From: Sepioteuthis lessoniana
Taxonomy: Eukaryota > Mollusca > Cephalopoda > Myopsida > Loliginidae
Assembly: GCA_963585895.1 (NCBI GenBank)
Contig: CAUZXS010002501.1
Coordinates: 112,501-176,500 of the forward strand
Direction: 5' to 3'
DNA: 64,000 bases
Part shown: one piece after another, positions 20,705 through 30,695 of the stretch
Position numbering within the stretch: the first letter of the stretch is position 1
Layout: every line of letters begins with the position of its first letter
The notes under the pieces: model-generated
The model's database searches: none
Told to the model about the DNA's origin: nothing
What the model saw: the letters and a program-made list of their open reading frames with translations, nothing else
Translations under genes and position numbers: made by a program

Positions 20705-20935
20705 TTCGCAGAGGAGTAACACCCACCCCTACGCGTGTCCCCGATAAGACATTAAACCATCTGATAGTAAGGCTCCATCCTTGGATATTTGAGGAAAGCA
20801 GAGTACTCCTTCATTGCCATCGCTCCCAGGTCTACTTTGGGTCGGAGTGGTAGCACCTGATATGGTCCCATCAACTAGTCGAATAGGACAGTTTAAGTAT
20901 TTAACAATAGGCAAAGAAATGTCTGTATTTTGTAT
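20705..20935 (+). repeat. SINE family F3, partial
   Basis: GAGGAGTAACACCCACCCC, TGTCCCCGATAAGACATTAA, CATTGCCATCGCTCCCAGGT and ACCTGATATGGTCCCATC in F3 order. Confidence 0.7.
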
Positions 20936-20964
20936 TGTAAGTGTTACCTAGCAGTACTAAGGTA

Positions 20965-21083
20965 ATTTTTAAGTGGTGTTTAACGGGTTTGAATTTAGAG
21001 TTTTCCTTCTCCTAGACTGGTTGCCGTCACAAGCCTAAATAGCTAAATCTATCCTAATATTTACGCATAGCTGAAGGGAGAAT
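20965..21083 (-). repeat. SINE family F1, partial, reverse
   Basis: AAGTGGTGTTTAACGGGTTT, then GAATTTAGAGTTTTCCTTCT and CCTAGACTGGTTGCC. It is cut at GGGAGAATA, where the 740-bp repeat begins, so that repeat arrived later or the two recombined. Confidence 0.7.
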
Positions 21084-21086
21084 AGT

Positions 21087-21850
21087 GTTATATAATTAAG
21101 GAATGATTTTTTTATATTAATATCATTTCGATAATTATATTTTATCATTTAGTTTGGTAAGGCTTTGAACAACTCGAATATCTTAGTCTAGGTGCATAGT
21201 CATTTGGTGCAATCTTACACCCGCGCAGAAAGGATATGACAATCACCATTTGTCATAATAAAACCCCCAGATAGGAAATGGACTGGAGTATAGATGACGT
21301 CATACCCAGAAGAGATAGTCCCGAGAATCTGATGATTTTAAAAAGACGGCAGTTGAGATTCGACTGTTTAGGCGTGCAGTTGAGTTTTGTACCGTCGCGG
21401 CGTGCAGTTGAGTTTTTCGGATCACGACCGGGAGAGATGAATTGAGATCTTAAACATCACAAGATGCGCCGCGCGTTGGGGTTGGGTCAGCATCGTATGT
21501 TTAGCATAGGCTTTTAAGAGTTGTCACTCTGCTCGTGTCGCCATGGACCGAAGCCAGGAATTAATAAACCTGTTATCCGAAACAAAAGAGTCCGCCTGTA
21601 TTTGTATGTGTATTCATATTACTGTTGTGATTGATATCATTACTGCTTTGCAACCCTGTTGCAATGTCTTGGGCTTATTCACATGAACAAGTTCCTTTAA
21701 AAATAAGTTGGGTAGACAAAGCGGAGGAATTGGGGTGGATTTTAATTCTGAATTTCTTGAAATAAAATTCTATTCTTCTAGTTTCTATAATATCGTAACG
21801 TGACATTTTCAATTTGTTTGGGTTACTCACAATATCCGGAAAATTTTTTA
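21087..21850 (+). mobile_element. LTR-like dispersed repeat of about 740 bp (copy 1)
   Basis: A second copy lies in reverse at 60870-61640; both begin TGTTATATAATTAAGG. Shared landmarks in order are TTTAGTT(T/C)GGTAAGGCTT, a full CRE palindrome TGACGTCA (21295-21302), a 66-bp block identical in both copies (21434-21499), GCTCGTGTCGCCATGGACCG, AATTAATAAACC (poly-A-signal-like) and CAATATCCGGAAAATT at the end. TG start, promoter-like palindrome, then AATAAA is the order expected of a U3-R-U5 LTR. I see no CA terminus, target duplication or internal region. It could instead be an unclassified non-autonomous element. Confidence 0.55.
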
Positions 21851-21852
21851 AA

Positions 21853-22064
21853 AAGTGTTAAAAATTATAAAAGAAAGAAAGAAAAAGAAAGAAAGAAAGA
21901 TAGACTAGCCAAAGAAAGTAAAGAAAAAAATAAAAAAGAATCAATAAAGAAAAGAATAAGAACAATGAATAGACCAAAAAAAAATGGTCTGGAGAACGAA
22001 AGTCGAAGAAAGAAAGAAAAAAATTGAAAGAAACAAAGAAAGAAAAGACAAACAGAAAACAAAG

Positions 22065-22095
<31 letters not shown>
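21853..22095. repeat. (GAAA)n tract, paralogous to 16768
   Basis: AAGTGTTAAAAATTATAAAAG, AGATAGACTAGCCAAAGAAA and GGAGAACGAAAGTCGAAG are shared with the start of the tract at 16768. Confidence 0.85.
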
Positions 22096-22096
22096 G

Positions 22097-22235
22097 AATG
22101 CTCCACTTTACCTTTGATCTTTACCTAATAATGCTGAGTGTTAAGCAAGGTACCATCAAGTACTATTTTTTTGAGTCTTTGGTATGACTCGACATCGGAT
22201 TGAACCCCCTGGCGAACACTCTACTTATGGCCCGG
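22097..22235 (-). repeat. SINE family F2, partial, reverse
   Basis: GCTCCACTTTACCTTTGATC, then GCTGAGTGTTAAGCAAGG, then CGAACACTCTACTTATGGCC. Confidence 0.65.
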
Positions 22236-22481
22236 TACTCCTAGAATTTGGACCCCCAAATTTCTAAATGATAGATTTGACTATATATATAATTCCTTCA
22301 CGCAACGTCACTATTTCTAAACGACGAGGCAGAATAAAAACTATCAAAATTCACAATCGTAAACGTTCTCCAGAAATTAAAAAATACTTTTTTAAATATT
22401 TATACATTACATTATATTGATATATTTTACCCAGCAATACAGCCCAAATATCATTTTAAAAAATCTAAACAATCTTCGTTA
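22236..22481. other. Unassigned AT-rich sequence
   Basis: Nothing recognised. Confidence 0.3.
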
Positions 22482-23335
22482 GTTGGTTGGTAGGGTTTTA
22501 TGCCATATCAACCTTTGTAGGTTATCTAACGCCAAATACATTTTCTATGCGGAGGTGCCCGTGGTGTAATGGTTATCGTCGTAGGAAATAGACACGACGA
22601 TACGACTTCGAATCCAGGACGAGACTGATAGCATTTAACATATCACTAATACCTTTGACAAAGGTATGAATCCAGTTATTCTCCCTCCAGCTAAAAAGGT
22701 AGGGCAGACTAGGCTTTTCAGCCTTGGTGAACAGCTAGTCTAGGAGAAAGAAAACTCTGAATTCAAACCTGTTAAACTCTGCTTAAAAATTGACCTTCTG
22801 TCAAACAAATAATCATTTCTATTTCAAACATTTCAGTTTAGCATGAATACATAGTTAAATTGTTAAAAAACATTTCTATTTCAAGCTGATCACTTTAGTC
22901 AAACACGTCTATTTCAAAAAATTCAGTTTAGCATGAATGCATAGTTTAATTGTCAAAAAACATTTCTATTTCAAGCCGATCACTTTAGTCAAACACGTCT
23001 ATTTCAAACAATTCAGTTTTGTATAAGTATAATTTTTGTTCACACACGTTATATGTCAAAACATTTCCATTTCAAACAATTCCGTTTAACAGATGTAGGC
23101 AGTTTAGTTCTATTTGACCCATAGATAGGACCCTATCAGGTGTTGACACTCCGGGCCAGAGTGGACCTCGGAGCGATGGCAGTGAAGGGGTACTCTCCAT
23201 TCCCCAAAGCTCCTGCATCACTGGAACCTAACCATCAGATTGTTTAGTGTCATATCCAGGGGACTCGTTGAGAGGTCTTACCCTTCTGCAGAGGTGCAGT
23301 CGGTGGGTTCTACAGTTCCAGCTGACTGGGCTTAA
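22482..23335 (-). repeat. SINE family F3, reverse, split by an F1 copy
   Basis: The tail (GGGTTTTATGCCATATCAAC, GCCAAATACATTT) lies at 22482-22550. The body resumes at about 22806 (CAAATAATCATTTCTATTTC) and runs to CAGTCGGTGGGTTCTACAG (23300). F1 at 22553-22805 lies between. The body shows three related ACATTTCTATTTCAAG(C/A) units. Confidence 0.75.
22553..22805 (+). repeat. SINE family F1 inserted in F3
   Basis: Head GGTGCCCGTGGTGTAATGGT, B-box region CTTCGAATCCAGGACGAG, body ending TTAAACTCTGCTTAAAAATT. The GGTTGGTAAATA end is missing. Confidence 0.8.
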
Positions 23336-23872
23336 ACAATCTTTGAATTAAAACAATCACTAACTCTTCAAAGAAAAGTAGGAAGTTAAGTTATAATGAA
23401 ATAACGATATTTGCATCGTACTCAGAACAAGGGTGTATGAAATTCAATGTTTAGATTGCAATAGGAAATACGTTTGTGAAACGTGCCGTAGTCTTATTTA
23501 ATGGACACAAAATTATTTTAAAAAAGGATTCATAAATTACGTTTTGATCAAACGAATTACCAGAGGTTTGTTTACATCTATTATTTAAAAAAAAGCAAGA
23601 AAATTGTTGAATCTCGTCTCAGTTCAAACTTCATAACAATCAGGTTTTTTTTTTAATGTGACTCGTTGATTGGAGAGATTTGTGCTGTAAAGTCGAAAAA
23701 AAAACCCCCTCATCTAAAATAATTCGGCTTCACCGTTTATATATATTCAGAAAGATAGATGGATAAACAGATAATCAAATTAAGCTAAGAGATAAAAAAA
23801 GAAGATAAGCACATATAAAGACGGATAGATTTATCATGTAATTTCAAAAATATAACAATATAGATATTAACA
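23336..23872. other. Unassigned AT-rich sequence
   Basis: No gene or recognised repeat. Confidence 0.4.
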
Positions 23873-23873
23873 C

Positions 23874-23908
<35 letters not shown>

Positions 23909-23947
23909 AGACTGAGATAGATAGATAGATAGAAGACTGAGATAGAC

Positions 23948-23990
<43 letters not shown>

Positions 23991-23996
23991 AGACTG

Positions 23997-24027
<31 letters not shown>

Positions 24028-24033
24028 AGACTG

Positions 24034-24081
<48 letters not shown>

Positions 24082-24083
24082 TT
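23873..24083. repeat. (GATA)n with a regular interruption
   Basis: Pure AGAT units interrupted four times by the same decamer AGAAGACTGA (about 23907, 23931, 23989, 24026). The interruption was therefore copied along with the array. The minus-strand frame (IYLS repeats) is not a gene. Confidence 0.95.
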
Positions 24084-24294
24084 TAGGACTTATGTTTCTT
24101 CTCACAAATTCGAAACATAGCCCTACCAGAGGGAATGGAATTTTAAAATAAATTCTGATCACTTGCATTTCATATAGTGACGTACACGCACTGATCAAGG
24201 TTTAAAAACAGATAAGTTTAACGTTGGCAAATATTACTACAAAACAAAATCATCCTCTGACCTCGAAACAGTTTGATACAGTCGGAGTATTTCC

Positions 24295-24295
<1 letters not shown>

Positions 24296-24384
<89 letters not shown>
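24296..24384. repeat. (TA)n microsatellite
   Basis: About 88 bp, with single-base breaks (TTTA, AAAT). Confidence 0.95.
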
Positions 24385-24386
<2 letters not shown>

Positions 24387-24551
24387 GAAGGTGTATGAAT
24401 ATATATGCTCCCCAACCCTGATGGGGGTCAAGCACTCGAACGGAGAATTACCAGTTGCCACTTTCGCGAAAATGCAAAGCTCTTCTCATGAACTGAAATT
24501 TCCGGCAGACTTTAGCCTACACGTTTAAATTCCATCGCTTACACTGAGGAA

Positions 24552-24690
24552 GTCGATTGCTCTGTGGCAAGATATCCGGCCGGCGTAAAGTCAGCCGAGT
24601 TTCGATCCTCGCTTGAACAAACTCGCGTGTCTAGCTACACTAGAGTATTGTGATACAACGAAACAGTCTGTCCGCGGAGGACAATATATA
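24552..24690 (+). repeat. SINE family F5
   Basis: AGTCGATTGCTCTGTGGCAA head, GAGTTTCGATCCTCGCTTG B-box arm, then GATACAACGAAACAGTCTGT. It is followed at once by a reverse copy. Confidence 0.6.
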
Positions 24691-24829
24691 TATAGTCATC
24701 CACAGACAGACAGTTTTGTTCTACCAGAACTCTTCAGTGTGGCTAGACACGCAGGACGCTCGAAGCCGGGATCGAAACCCGTCCAAATTTACGTTAGACT
24801 GTGTTGCGGACCACGTTGGCAAAGGGAAT

Positions 24830-24830
<1 letters not shown>
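24691..24830 (-). repeat. SINE family F5, reverse
   Basis: TAGTCATCCACAGACAGACA, then AACTCTTCAGTGTGGCTAGA, then CCGGGATCGAAACCCGTCC. Confidence 0.7.
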
Positions 24831-24868
<38 letters not shown>

Positions 24869-25009
24869 GTTCTGTTGGCATTTGCAGATTAATTGTTGGA
24901 AACGCTAGACGAAGCTATTCACATATCGCTAATACCCGTAATATGTAAGGATCCCTCCGGAGATGAGTAAACATCTTGCTCGTTCAGAGGGTTTATATAT
25001 ATGTGTGTG

Positions 25010-25165
25010 TGTATATTGTCATCCTCAAACAAACTGTTTCGTGGTATCACAATTCTTAAATGTGACTAGACACGCGAGCCGCTTCAAGTCGGGATCGAAA
25101 CACGGTGAATTTTATGTCAGTCGGACATCTTACCCCTTAGCTATTGTCATCTCAGCTTGAGCTAA
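25010..25165 (-). repeat. SINE family F5, reverse, diverged
   Basis: TGTCATCCTCAAACAAACTG, TGACTAGACACGCGAGCCG, GTCGGGATCGAAACACGG. Confidence 0.65.
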
Positions 25166-25599
25166 GAGAATTTTTATGTATATATTCATATACCCTTATC
25201 GACTACTTGGGTGCTCAGTTCATGAGAAGAGTATGTGGCAGCTAGTAATTCTTCACTCGAAAGCTCAACCCATAGAAAGGAGTATATATATATATATATA
25301 TATAAGTTTGAGCATGTAGTATAAATAAAAAAATAACATGTCCGTAAAAATATTTACTGATTAACGTAAATTCCATTGCTTTGTAGAAAGCTCATTTCAC
25401 CTGTCAGCAATCTAATAAATGCCATACCGTGGACTTCTTTATGTGACGGGATTTATCTGATATCCCATATCTGAGTGCGGCAAAAGGCCATTTAATGGTA
25501 GAGGCTGTGCATGAATCGCAACTCATACGTGGCAGGTAATGAAAATTCAAGACTCGGTCAGCATTCCTCCCGACGGGGCACTTCAAGTACCAAATAATA

Positions 25600-26165
25600 A
25601 ACTCAGCCTCACCGAAGTAGGCAAAGATCTAGAGGGGATCGCCCCCACTGTAGTCTTGGTGCTGCTACAAACACACAAGAACCCGGCACGAATGACTAGC
25701 GGCGGCTCCGAAAGACGTGTGAGCAAGACTAAAGAATATGAGACTAACTTGTGTTCAATGTCAACCCAAGGCCATCCAAATGTTTCTGTAATTCCTTACA
25801 CAAGAGATTATCAGAAGAGTGAAGGTCAGGAGAATACGGAGGATGAAGCAGTTTTTTTCCTAACCGAGTTCACTAAAGAGATCTTTAGTCAAAAGAACTC
25901 TGTGAGGACAGAAGGGGAGTGACTCCCTTCCTGTTAACTAAGAAGGTTTATCCTTGAGGCTGAAATCTTCACCTCAAAAACAGGAAAACGACCTCCTGTA
26001 TCTTCTTTCATTCAATATGTCAACCATATATGTGTTTTGAATAGATTTTTCTGCTTTCCTCACATTGACACTTTTATGAAACTCATAGATAAAAACATGT
26101 ATAACGTGGTCTTTAGTTGGGACGAACAAAGGAGCGAATACGCAACAAGATTATGAGCAACATTC
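25600..26165 (-). pseudogene. Mariner transposase remnant, internally deleted
   Basis: On the minus strand a decayed N-terminal domain (about 26110-25945) gives HVIHVFIYEFHKSVN...ILNERRYRRSF and then GEDFSLKDKP, matching the position of the helix-turn-helix and the GDFSLEDKP linker known from cecropia-type mariners. After a deletion comes LTKDLFSELG, a frameshift, then HPPYSPDL (25822-25845), the catalytic signature, followed by SSDNLLCKELQKHLDG, the usual place of a HLF...LQ...L segment. About half of the protein is lost. The plus-strand open frame of 127 codons at 25539-25922 is the antisense of this remnant, not a gene. Confidence 0.7.
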
Positions 26166-26289
26166 AGAAAATCTGAAAAAAATCACTGATTGTATTATTT
26201 CTTGAAGTATGAAAAGAGGCAATACTTTAATAAATGTCGTCGAAAGCATTCATCTAGATAATAGGACATTACATTCATCCAACCTGATA

Positions 26290-26300
26290 TATATATAGAT

Positions 26301-26338
<38 letters not shown>

Positions 26339-26353
26339 GGAGAGAGAGAGAGA
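26290..26353. repeat. (GA)n microsatellite
   Basis: AGAG units with breaks GATA and GACGG. Confidence 0.9.
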
Positions 26354-26364
26354 AATATGTAGTG

Positions 26365-26557
26365 CCTCGAGAATCTGTAGTTTTTGCTTGTTATTTTGTT
26401 TTTCTAATATTGTTGTGTTTTCAGTAAGAATTTTCCGTTATTTTGTTGTTGGGCATGAATGTTTTTTTTAAATGCTGTGCTATGGAATTTGTATCAGAAA
26501 GGTGCATTGTAAGTCTTCTCAATAGGGTAGTTGAGGTTAAACTACAGATTCTCGAGG
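26365..26557. repeat. Inverted repeat, perfect 19-nt arms
   Basis: The left arm CCTCGAGAATCTGTAGTTT (26365-26383) and its exact reverse complement (26539-26557) enclose 155 bp of AT-rich DNA. It may mark a MITE-like unit. No target duplication was seen. Confidence 0.8.
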
Positions 26558-26750
26558 TACATACATCCCAAATTAATAGAATTAATTTTGAAACAAGTGC
26601 TAATGTAATTAAACGTCTTGATCTACTGACGCTATTTATGGAAACAAATTTTAAAAGTAAACACAACACAATACAACAGTACAAACGCTCATTCTTACAA
26701 AGTAGTAATGTACATAGAAAAGTTACATCACTTTCGTAATACACCCTCCC

Positions 26751-26906
26751 CTGATGATGGCCCAAAGTCGGGCAGAAAGTACTTGGGAAATGACTAATAA
26801 TGGAAGGTTTATCAACCAATTCCCGCCGAATATCATAAGATCAATACGGCAATTCGAAAGGATTAACAAAAGAATATGTAGACGAAAAATGTCTATTATT
26901 TTTAAT

Positions 26907-26910
<4 letters not shown>
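26751..26910 (+). repeat. Dispersed repeat end with ribozyme-like core (copy a)
   Basis: Starts CTGATGATGGCCCAAAGTCG then GGCAGAAAGTACTTGGGAAA. GCCC (26760-26763) can pair with GGGC (26770-26773) between CTGATGA and GAAA. It continues ATCAACCAATTCCCGCCGAA and AGACGAAAAATGTCTATTAT and ends in (TA)n. Related copies are at 20212-20343 and 48103-48245. Confidence 0.6.

Positions 26911-26967
<57 letters not shown>
26911..26967. repeat. (TA)n microsatellite
   Basis: Follows directly on the 3' end of the preceding dispersed repeat. Confidence 0.95.
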
Positions 26968-26972
<5 letters not shown>

Positions 26973-27134
26973 GAGTGTTGGTTGTCACTAAATCACTTTT
27001 TGGGTATGTGTCGAACCAAGTGCAATATAATATGGAGAGTGCTCAATATCAAGGATAGAGCTATTATATAATTATAAATAAATATAATAATAATAAATAA
27101 ATATAAATTAGATATATATATATATCTAATTCAT

Positions 27135-27182
27135 GGTGATCTCTCGTTATATATATATATATATATATATTGAGAGATCACC
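27135..27182. repeat. Hairpin GGTGATCTCTC / GAGAGATCACC
   Basis: Perfect 11-bp arms enclosing a self-complementary (TA)n. Confidence 0.85.
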
Positions 27183-27351
27183 TGTTTTGATGTTTTAGTT
27201 TGGACTGAGGGGTAATTTATTTGTTGTGGATCTTTCACGGTTATTGTCAAGGCCTGATCTATCAAATAAACAGGAACTTATTGTCTGGTTTATTTCTTTT
27301 ATTGTTATTTTCAAGGGGTGGCCTTTCATATCATCTACAAGCTATAGCTTT

Positions 27352-27406
<55 letters not shown>
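27352..27406. repeat. (TTG)n microsatellite
   Basis: About 18 trinucleotide units. The poly-Cys and poly-Leu frames here are artefacts. Confidence 0.95.
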
Positions 27407-27408
<2 letters not shown>

Positions 27409-27995
27409 CACTGTTATTGTAGTATAATGCACCGCTGGACAAACAACGAAGGACTCGTAGAAATATAAAAATATCATTTATATTTTTATTCTTCGTCGGC
27501 GACGGTTGTGTATAGTAGGAATACAGTCAGAGAGAGTTCACACATATCTTTCTTCCTTGGGCAGGGACCCTTTCTGTGAAGTAGTGAGACGGCCGGAAAA
27601 CACACACGAGGTGCTGACAGGTCTGCTTGAGTGACCAGCGGGTCTCTGTCTTCAGTCCAAAATACAGACCTTATATTGTCTTTTCAAGTCCCGTGCGGGA
27701 GTATGAACATCCTCTTCGCCTCACGTATTTTCTGTTTATGGCTGGTTATCGGAACTTACATACGTCTGTTTTTCCGGTAAATTGTTGATCTTATCAGCAA
27801 ACAGAAGAATCTGTCACTCTATCCATTGGCCATAAATTATATTCTCCCCCATCATCTTTTATTTTTATTTTTCCTGTGAAACCACTTTGTTGATGTTATG
27901 TTGTAATCGCATTGAATCTGCTAAGTTCATCGTCGCCAGCTAAGCTAGTATTATTGCACGTGGTTCCTTGGTTTGCGCTAAACACATATCGCGCA
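27407..27995. other. Unclassified, GC-richer non-coding block
   Basis: Base composition differs from the surroundings (GACGGCCGGAAAACACACAC, AAGTCCCGTGCGGGAG). No coding frame. It could be a fragment of an LTR or of a repeat interior; I cannot assign it. Confidence 0.3.
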
Positions 27996-28671
27996 AGCAT
28001 CATAGCATCATCAAAACAGCATCATCAAAACAGCATCAAAATACATCCTCATAAAACAGCATCATAAAATAGCATCATAAAACACATTTATTCTTCGAAA
28101 AATTTGAAAAAAACATCATAAAAACAGCGTTATAAAAACAGCATCATAATACACTTTTACTCTTCGAAAAATTTGGAAAAATAGCATCATCAAAACTGCA
28201 TCATTAAAACAGCATAATCAAAACAGCATCATAAAACAGCATCATTAAAACAGCATCATAAAGCAGTATCATAAAACAGCATCATAAAACAACATCATCA
28301 AAACAGCATCATAAAACAGCATCATGAAAATAGTATAATCAAAACAGCATCATAAAACAGCATCATTAATATAGCATCATAAAACAGCCTCATAAAACAA
28401 CATCATCAAAACAGCATCATAAAACAGCATCATTAAAACAGCATCCTAAAACAGTATCATAAAACAGCATTATTAAAACAGCATCATAAAATAGCATCAT
28501 AAAACACATTTATTTCAGAAAAATTTGAAAAACCTTCATAAAACTGCATCATAAAACAGCATCATAAAAACAGCGTTATAAAAACAGCATTATAATACAC
28601 TTTTACTCTTCGAAAAATTTGGAAAAACAGCATCAGAACACAGCATCATTATTAAAACAGCATCATAAAAC
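27996..28671. repeat. Minisatellite CAGCATCATAAAA, about 14-bp unit
   Basis: More than 30 units of (A)CAGCATCAT(A/C)AAA. A 25-30-bp segment CACTTTTACTCTTCGAAAAA is interspersed at about 28088, 28151, 28505, 28598 and 28671. The last of these is the left edge of the mariner remnant that follows. Confidence 0.9.
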
Positions 28672-29700
28672 ACCTTTACTCCTCGAAAAATTTGGAAATG
28701 GACATAATGAACTATTTGGCATTTTCGTCGGAAGTGCCAACTCGAATATTTTACAAAATTTGGGTGTCGATCAGAGGACAGTTCAGAAGATTCCAAAAAT
28801 TCGGCCAAGTCCAATGGTGATCACGAAGATACGGCAGCTCGAGAGTCTCCCTCTGATTCTTCAGATAAGAAAAGAACAACAGAATTTCTTGTTGAGATTA
28901 AGGCCATGATTGGCAACAATCCAAGTTAATCAATCTGATTCATAACCAACAATATGAGAGTGTCTGGATTTCTTATCAGGCATGTTGTGCATGAAGACAT
29001 TTGCAATTACTTATTCAAAATAAGAAAGTGTCAGTTTTTATCACAGGCCATTAAGGACAAGAAGAAAGATCACGCCACAAAGCTTTTGAAAAACCCCAAG
29101 TACTCCCTCCAACTAATTATACTTGTTTTTTTTTTTATCAAAGAGAACATTTTCTAGCAGAATCAGATGGTCAACTCCCAGAACAACCGTTGGCTTGATT
29201 TGTCCGCACAAAATGTACCGATAATTATGAAAAAACCAACTCCCTGACCATATCATCGTACTTGAGGTGGTCACTAACGATGATGACATGCTTTCATACA
29301 TCTTTCCACTTGGAGGAAATAGATCTAGCCTGGATCGAGAGGATGGTGGCTGGATGAGCTTACATCTGGTAACAAGACTTTTTGCCATGCCACACGAGCA
29401 GAAGAACCCATTGTTGGCCGTGAGAAAATTTATCCGACAGCAATACCCACAAGCATGTGGGCATCTAACTCCCTAAAGAACGATTTCCTTGAATTCTTTT
29501 ATGTTTGGAGGGTGGTTGAACGAGAGTCCAACAAAAGCTTGTGAACCCTAAAAGATGAACTAGAGGCAAGTATAGTGGCATCATTTAACGATTTAAACAA
29601 GGAGATCGTCAGAAACTCTTGCAGGAGGTTCCAAAATGAATTGACGCCGTGGCTGAAACTAGTAGCGATTTCTTCGAATAAATCTAATCTAGAGTATTTC
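28672..29700 (+). pseudogene. Decayed mariner-type transposase, nearly full length
   Basis: Frame-shifting translation gives successive transposase parts. An N-terminal region has LQNLGVDQRTVQK. Next comes EFLVEIKAMIGNNPS and MRVSGFLIRHVVHEDI (about 28880-29010), then QFLSQAIKDKKKDHATKLLK (29033-29092), then SYIFPLGG (29293-29316). Further on are VWRVVERESNK (29503-29535) and FNDLNKEIVRNSCRRF (29584-29631). The order and motifs are those of the mariner group to which the element at 41688 belongs. Stops, a poly-T run at 29127-29138 and indels rule out function. The catalytic WQQDSAPCH-type segment is not recognisable. The left edge merges with the minisatellite. Confidence 0.7.
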
Positions 29701-29996
29701 TATATATTTTCATGTAATTTCAGTAAACAAACAAGGAGCCAGTCTTATTTACATTCTTGCATAATCTAAACCTCAATTTACTCATCGAGCCAGGTGGTTT
29801 AATCGTCAGAGAAGTTTAATGAAACTCGACTTTATTGAGAGGAGGGCTATAAAGTATTTTTAATGTTTCTTTTTTTTCTGTTTATGAAATCCTTCAGAGA
29901 AATTAAACTATGAACCATTTTTTTCCTTACCACGTTTTATTTCTAAAAAATCTTCCTAATAAGACTTTAACGATGTTGTCCGATTTACCCATCGTA

Positions 29997-30002
<6 letters not shown>
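29701..30002. other. Unassigned sequence
   Basis: No gene recognised; AT-rich. Confidence 0.35.
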
Positions 30003-30039
<37 letters not shown>

Positions 30040-30250
30040 CAAATCCTGGACGTGATTGATTGCATTTCACATAGCACTAATACATGTGGGAAAAGTATAA
30101 ATCCAATTATTCTCCATCCAGCTGGGTTCTTCAGCCTTGGTGAGGCAACTAGTCTAGGAGAAGTAATACTCTGAATTCAAACCTGTTAAACTCCGCTTAA
30201 AAATTGACCTTGTGTCATATCCTGCCCAAGCGGTAAAGCGGTTGGTAAAG
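30003..30250 (+). repeat. SINE family F1, 5'-truncated after (TA)n
   Basis: (TA)n at 30003-30037, then AATCCTGGACGTGATTGATT through CTTCAGCCTTGGTGAGGC to GCGGTTGGTAAAGA and (TA)n. The head upstream of the B-box is missing. Confidence 0.75.
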
Positions 30251-30258
30251 ATGATATA

Positions 30259-30469
30259 TATATATATACAACATTTGTTAGCCATAAATAGCTGCAGGAC
30301 CAATTATCAAGATGGCTGTTTTTCTGTTCTACATAGAGCTAGGGACAAAGTACAACTTAACATGTTAGAGGCGATCTATATTGCTATAGATCGCCCCTCT
30401 CTATGTAGACAGACAAGCAGTGACATTTTGAATATATTGGGGGACGCATTAGACAGTGGTGTGACATAA
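30259..30469 (+). pseudogene. Retroelement C-terminus, probably Penelope-like
   Basis: An in-frame stretch reads AINSCRTNYQDGCFSVLHRA, RDKVQLNMLEAIYIAIDRPS and LCRQTSSDILNILGD before a stop. The H-RARDK...LE-LYI...P-LCRQ pattern is what I know from the end of Penelope-like proteins (their GIY-YIG nuclease region ends in E-LYI...P-LNRQ). No RT core or GIY-YIG motif is present here, so the call rests on the tail alone. A perfect inverted repeat GGCGATCTATA / TATAGATCGCC lies within it (about 30370-30395). Confidence 0.45.
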
Positions 30470-30656
30470 TTTTTTTTTCAACCAGTTTTTTTTCCACTTT
30501 ATATTAATTACCCGTTTTTACCACTTTCCGGGATTTTCGCATGAATAGAGCCGGACGAAAGGGCCCTCGTAGTTTTATTTTTAAAATTGTTTCCCCCTAT
30601 CTACCGATGATTCCGTTAATCCTTTGTTTGTATAAATTTTCCTGTCCCGTTAGTTT

Positions 30657-30660
<4 letters not shown>
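30470..30660 (+). other. Possible 3' flank of the retroelement
   Basis: Non-coding. Contains AGAGCCGGACGAAAGGGCCC, which could form a GGGCCC-centred fold, and ends at (TA)n from 30660. Confidence 0.3.

Positions 30661-30691
<31 letters not shown>

Positions 30692-30695
<4 letters not shown>

Noticed and set aside
25539-25922. 127-codon plus-strand frame with ordinary composition
   Set aside because: It is antisense to a mariner transposase remnant; the minus strand reads HPPYSPDL at 25822-25845.
27996-28671. CRISPR-like array of short repeats
   Set aside because: Repeats of about 14 bp without spacers of uniform length, in a eukaryotic transposon context; it is a minisatellite.
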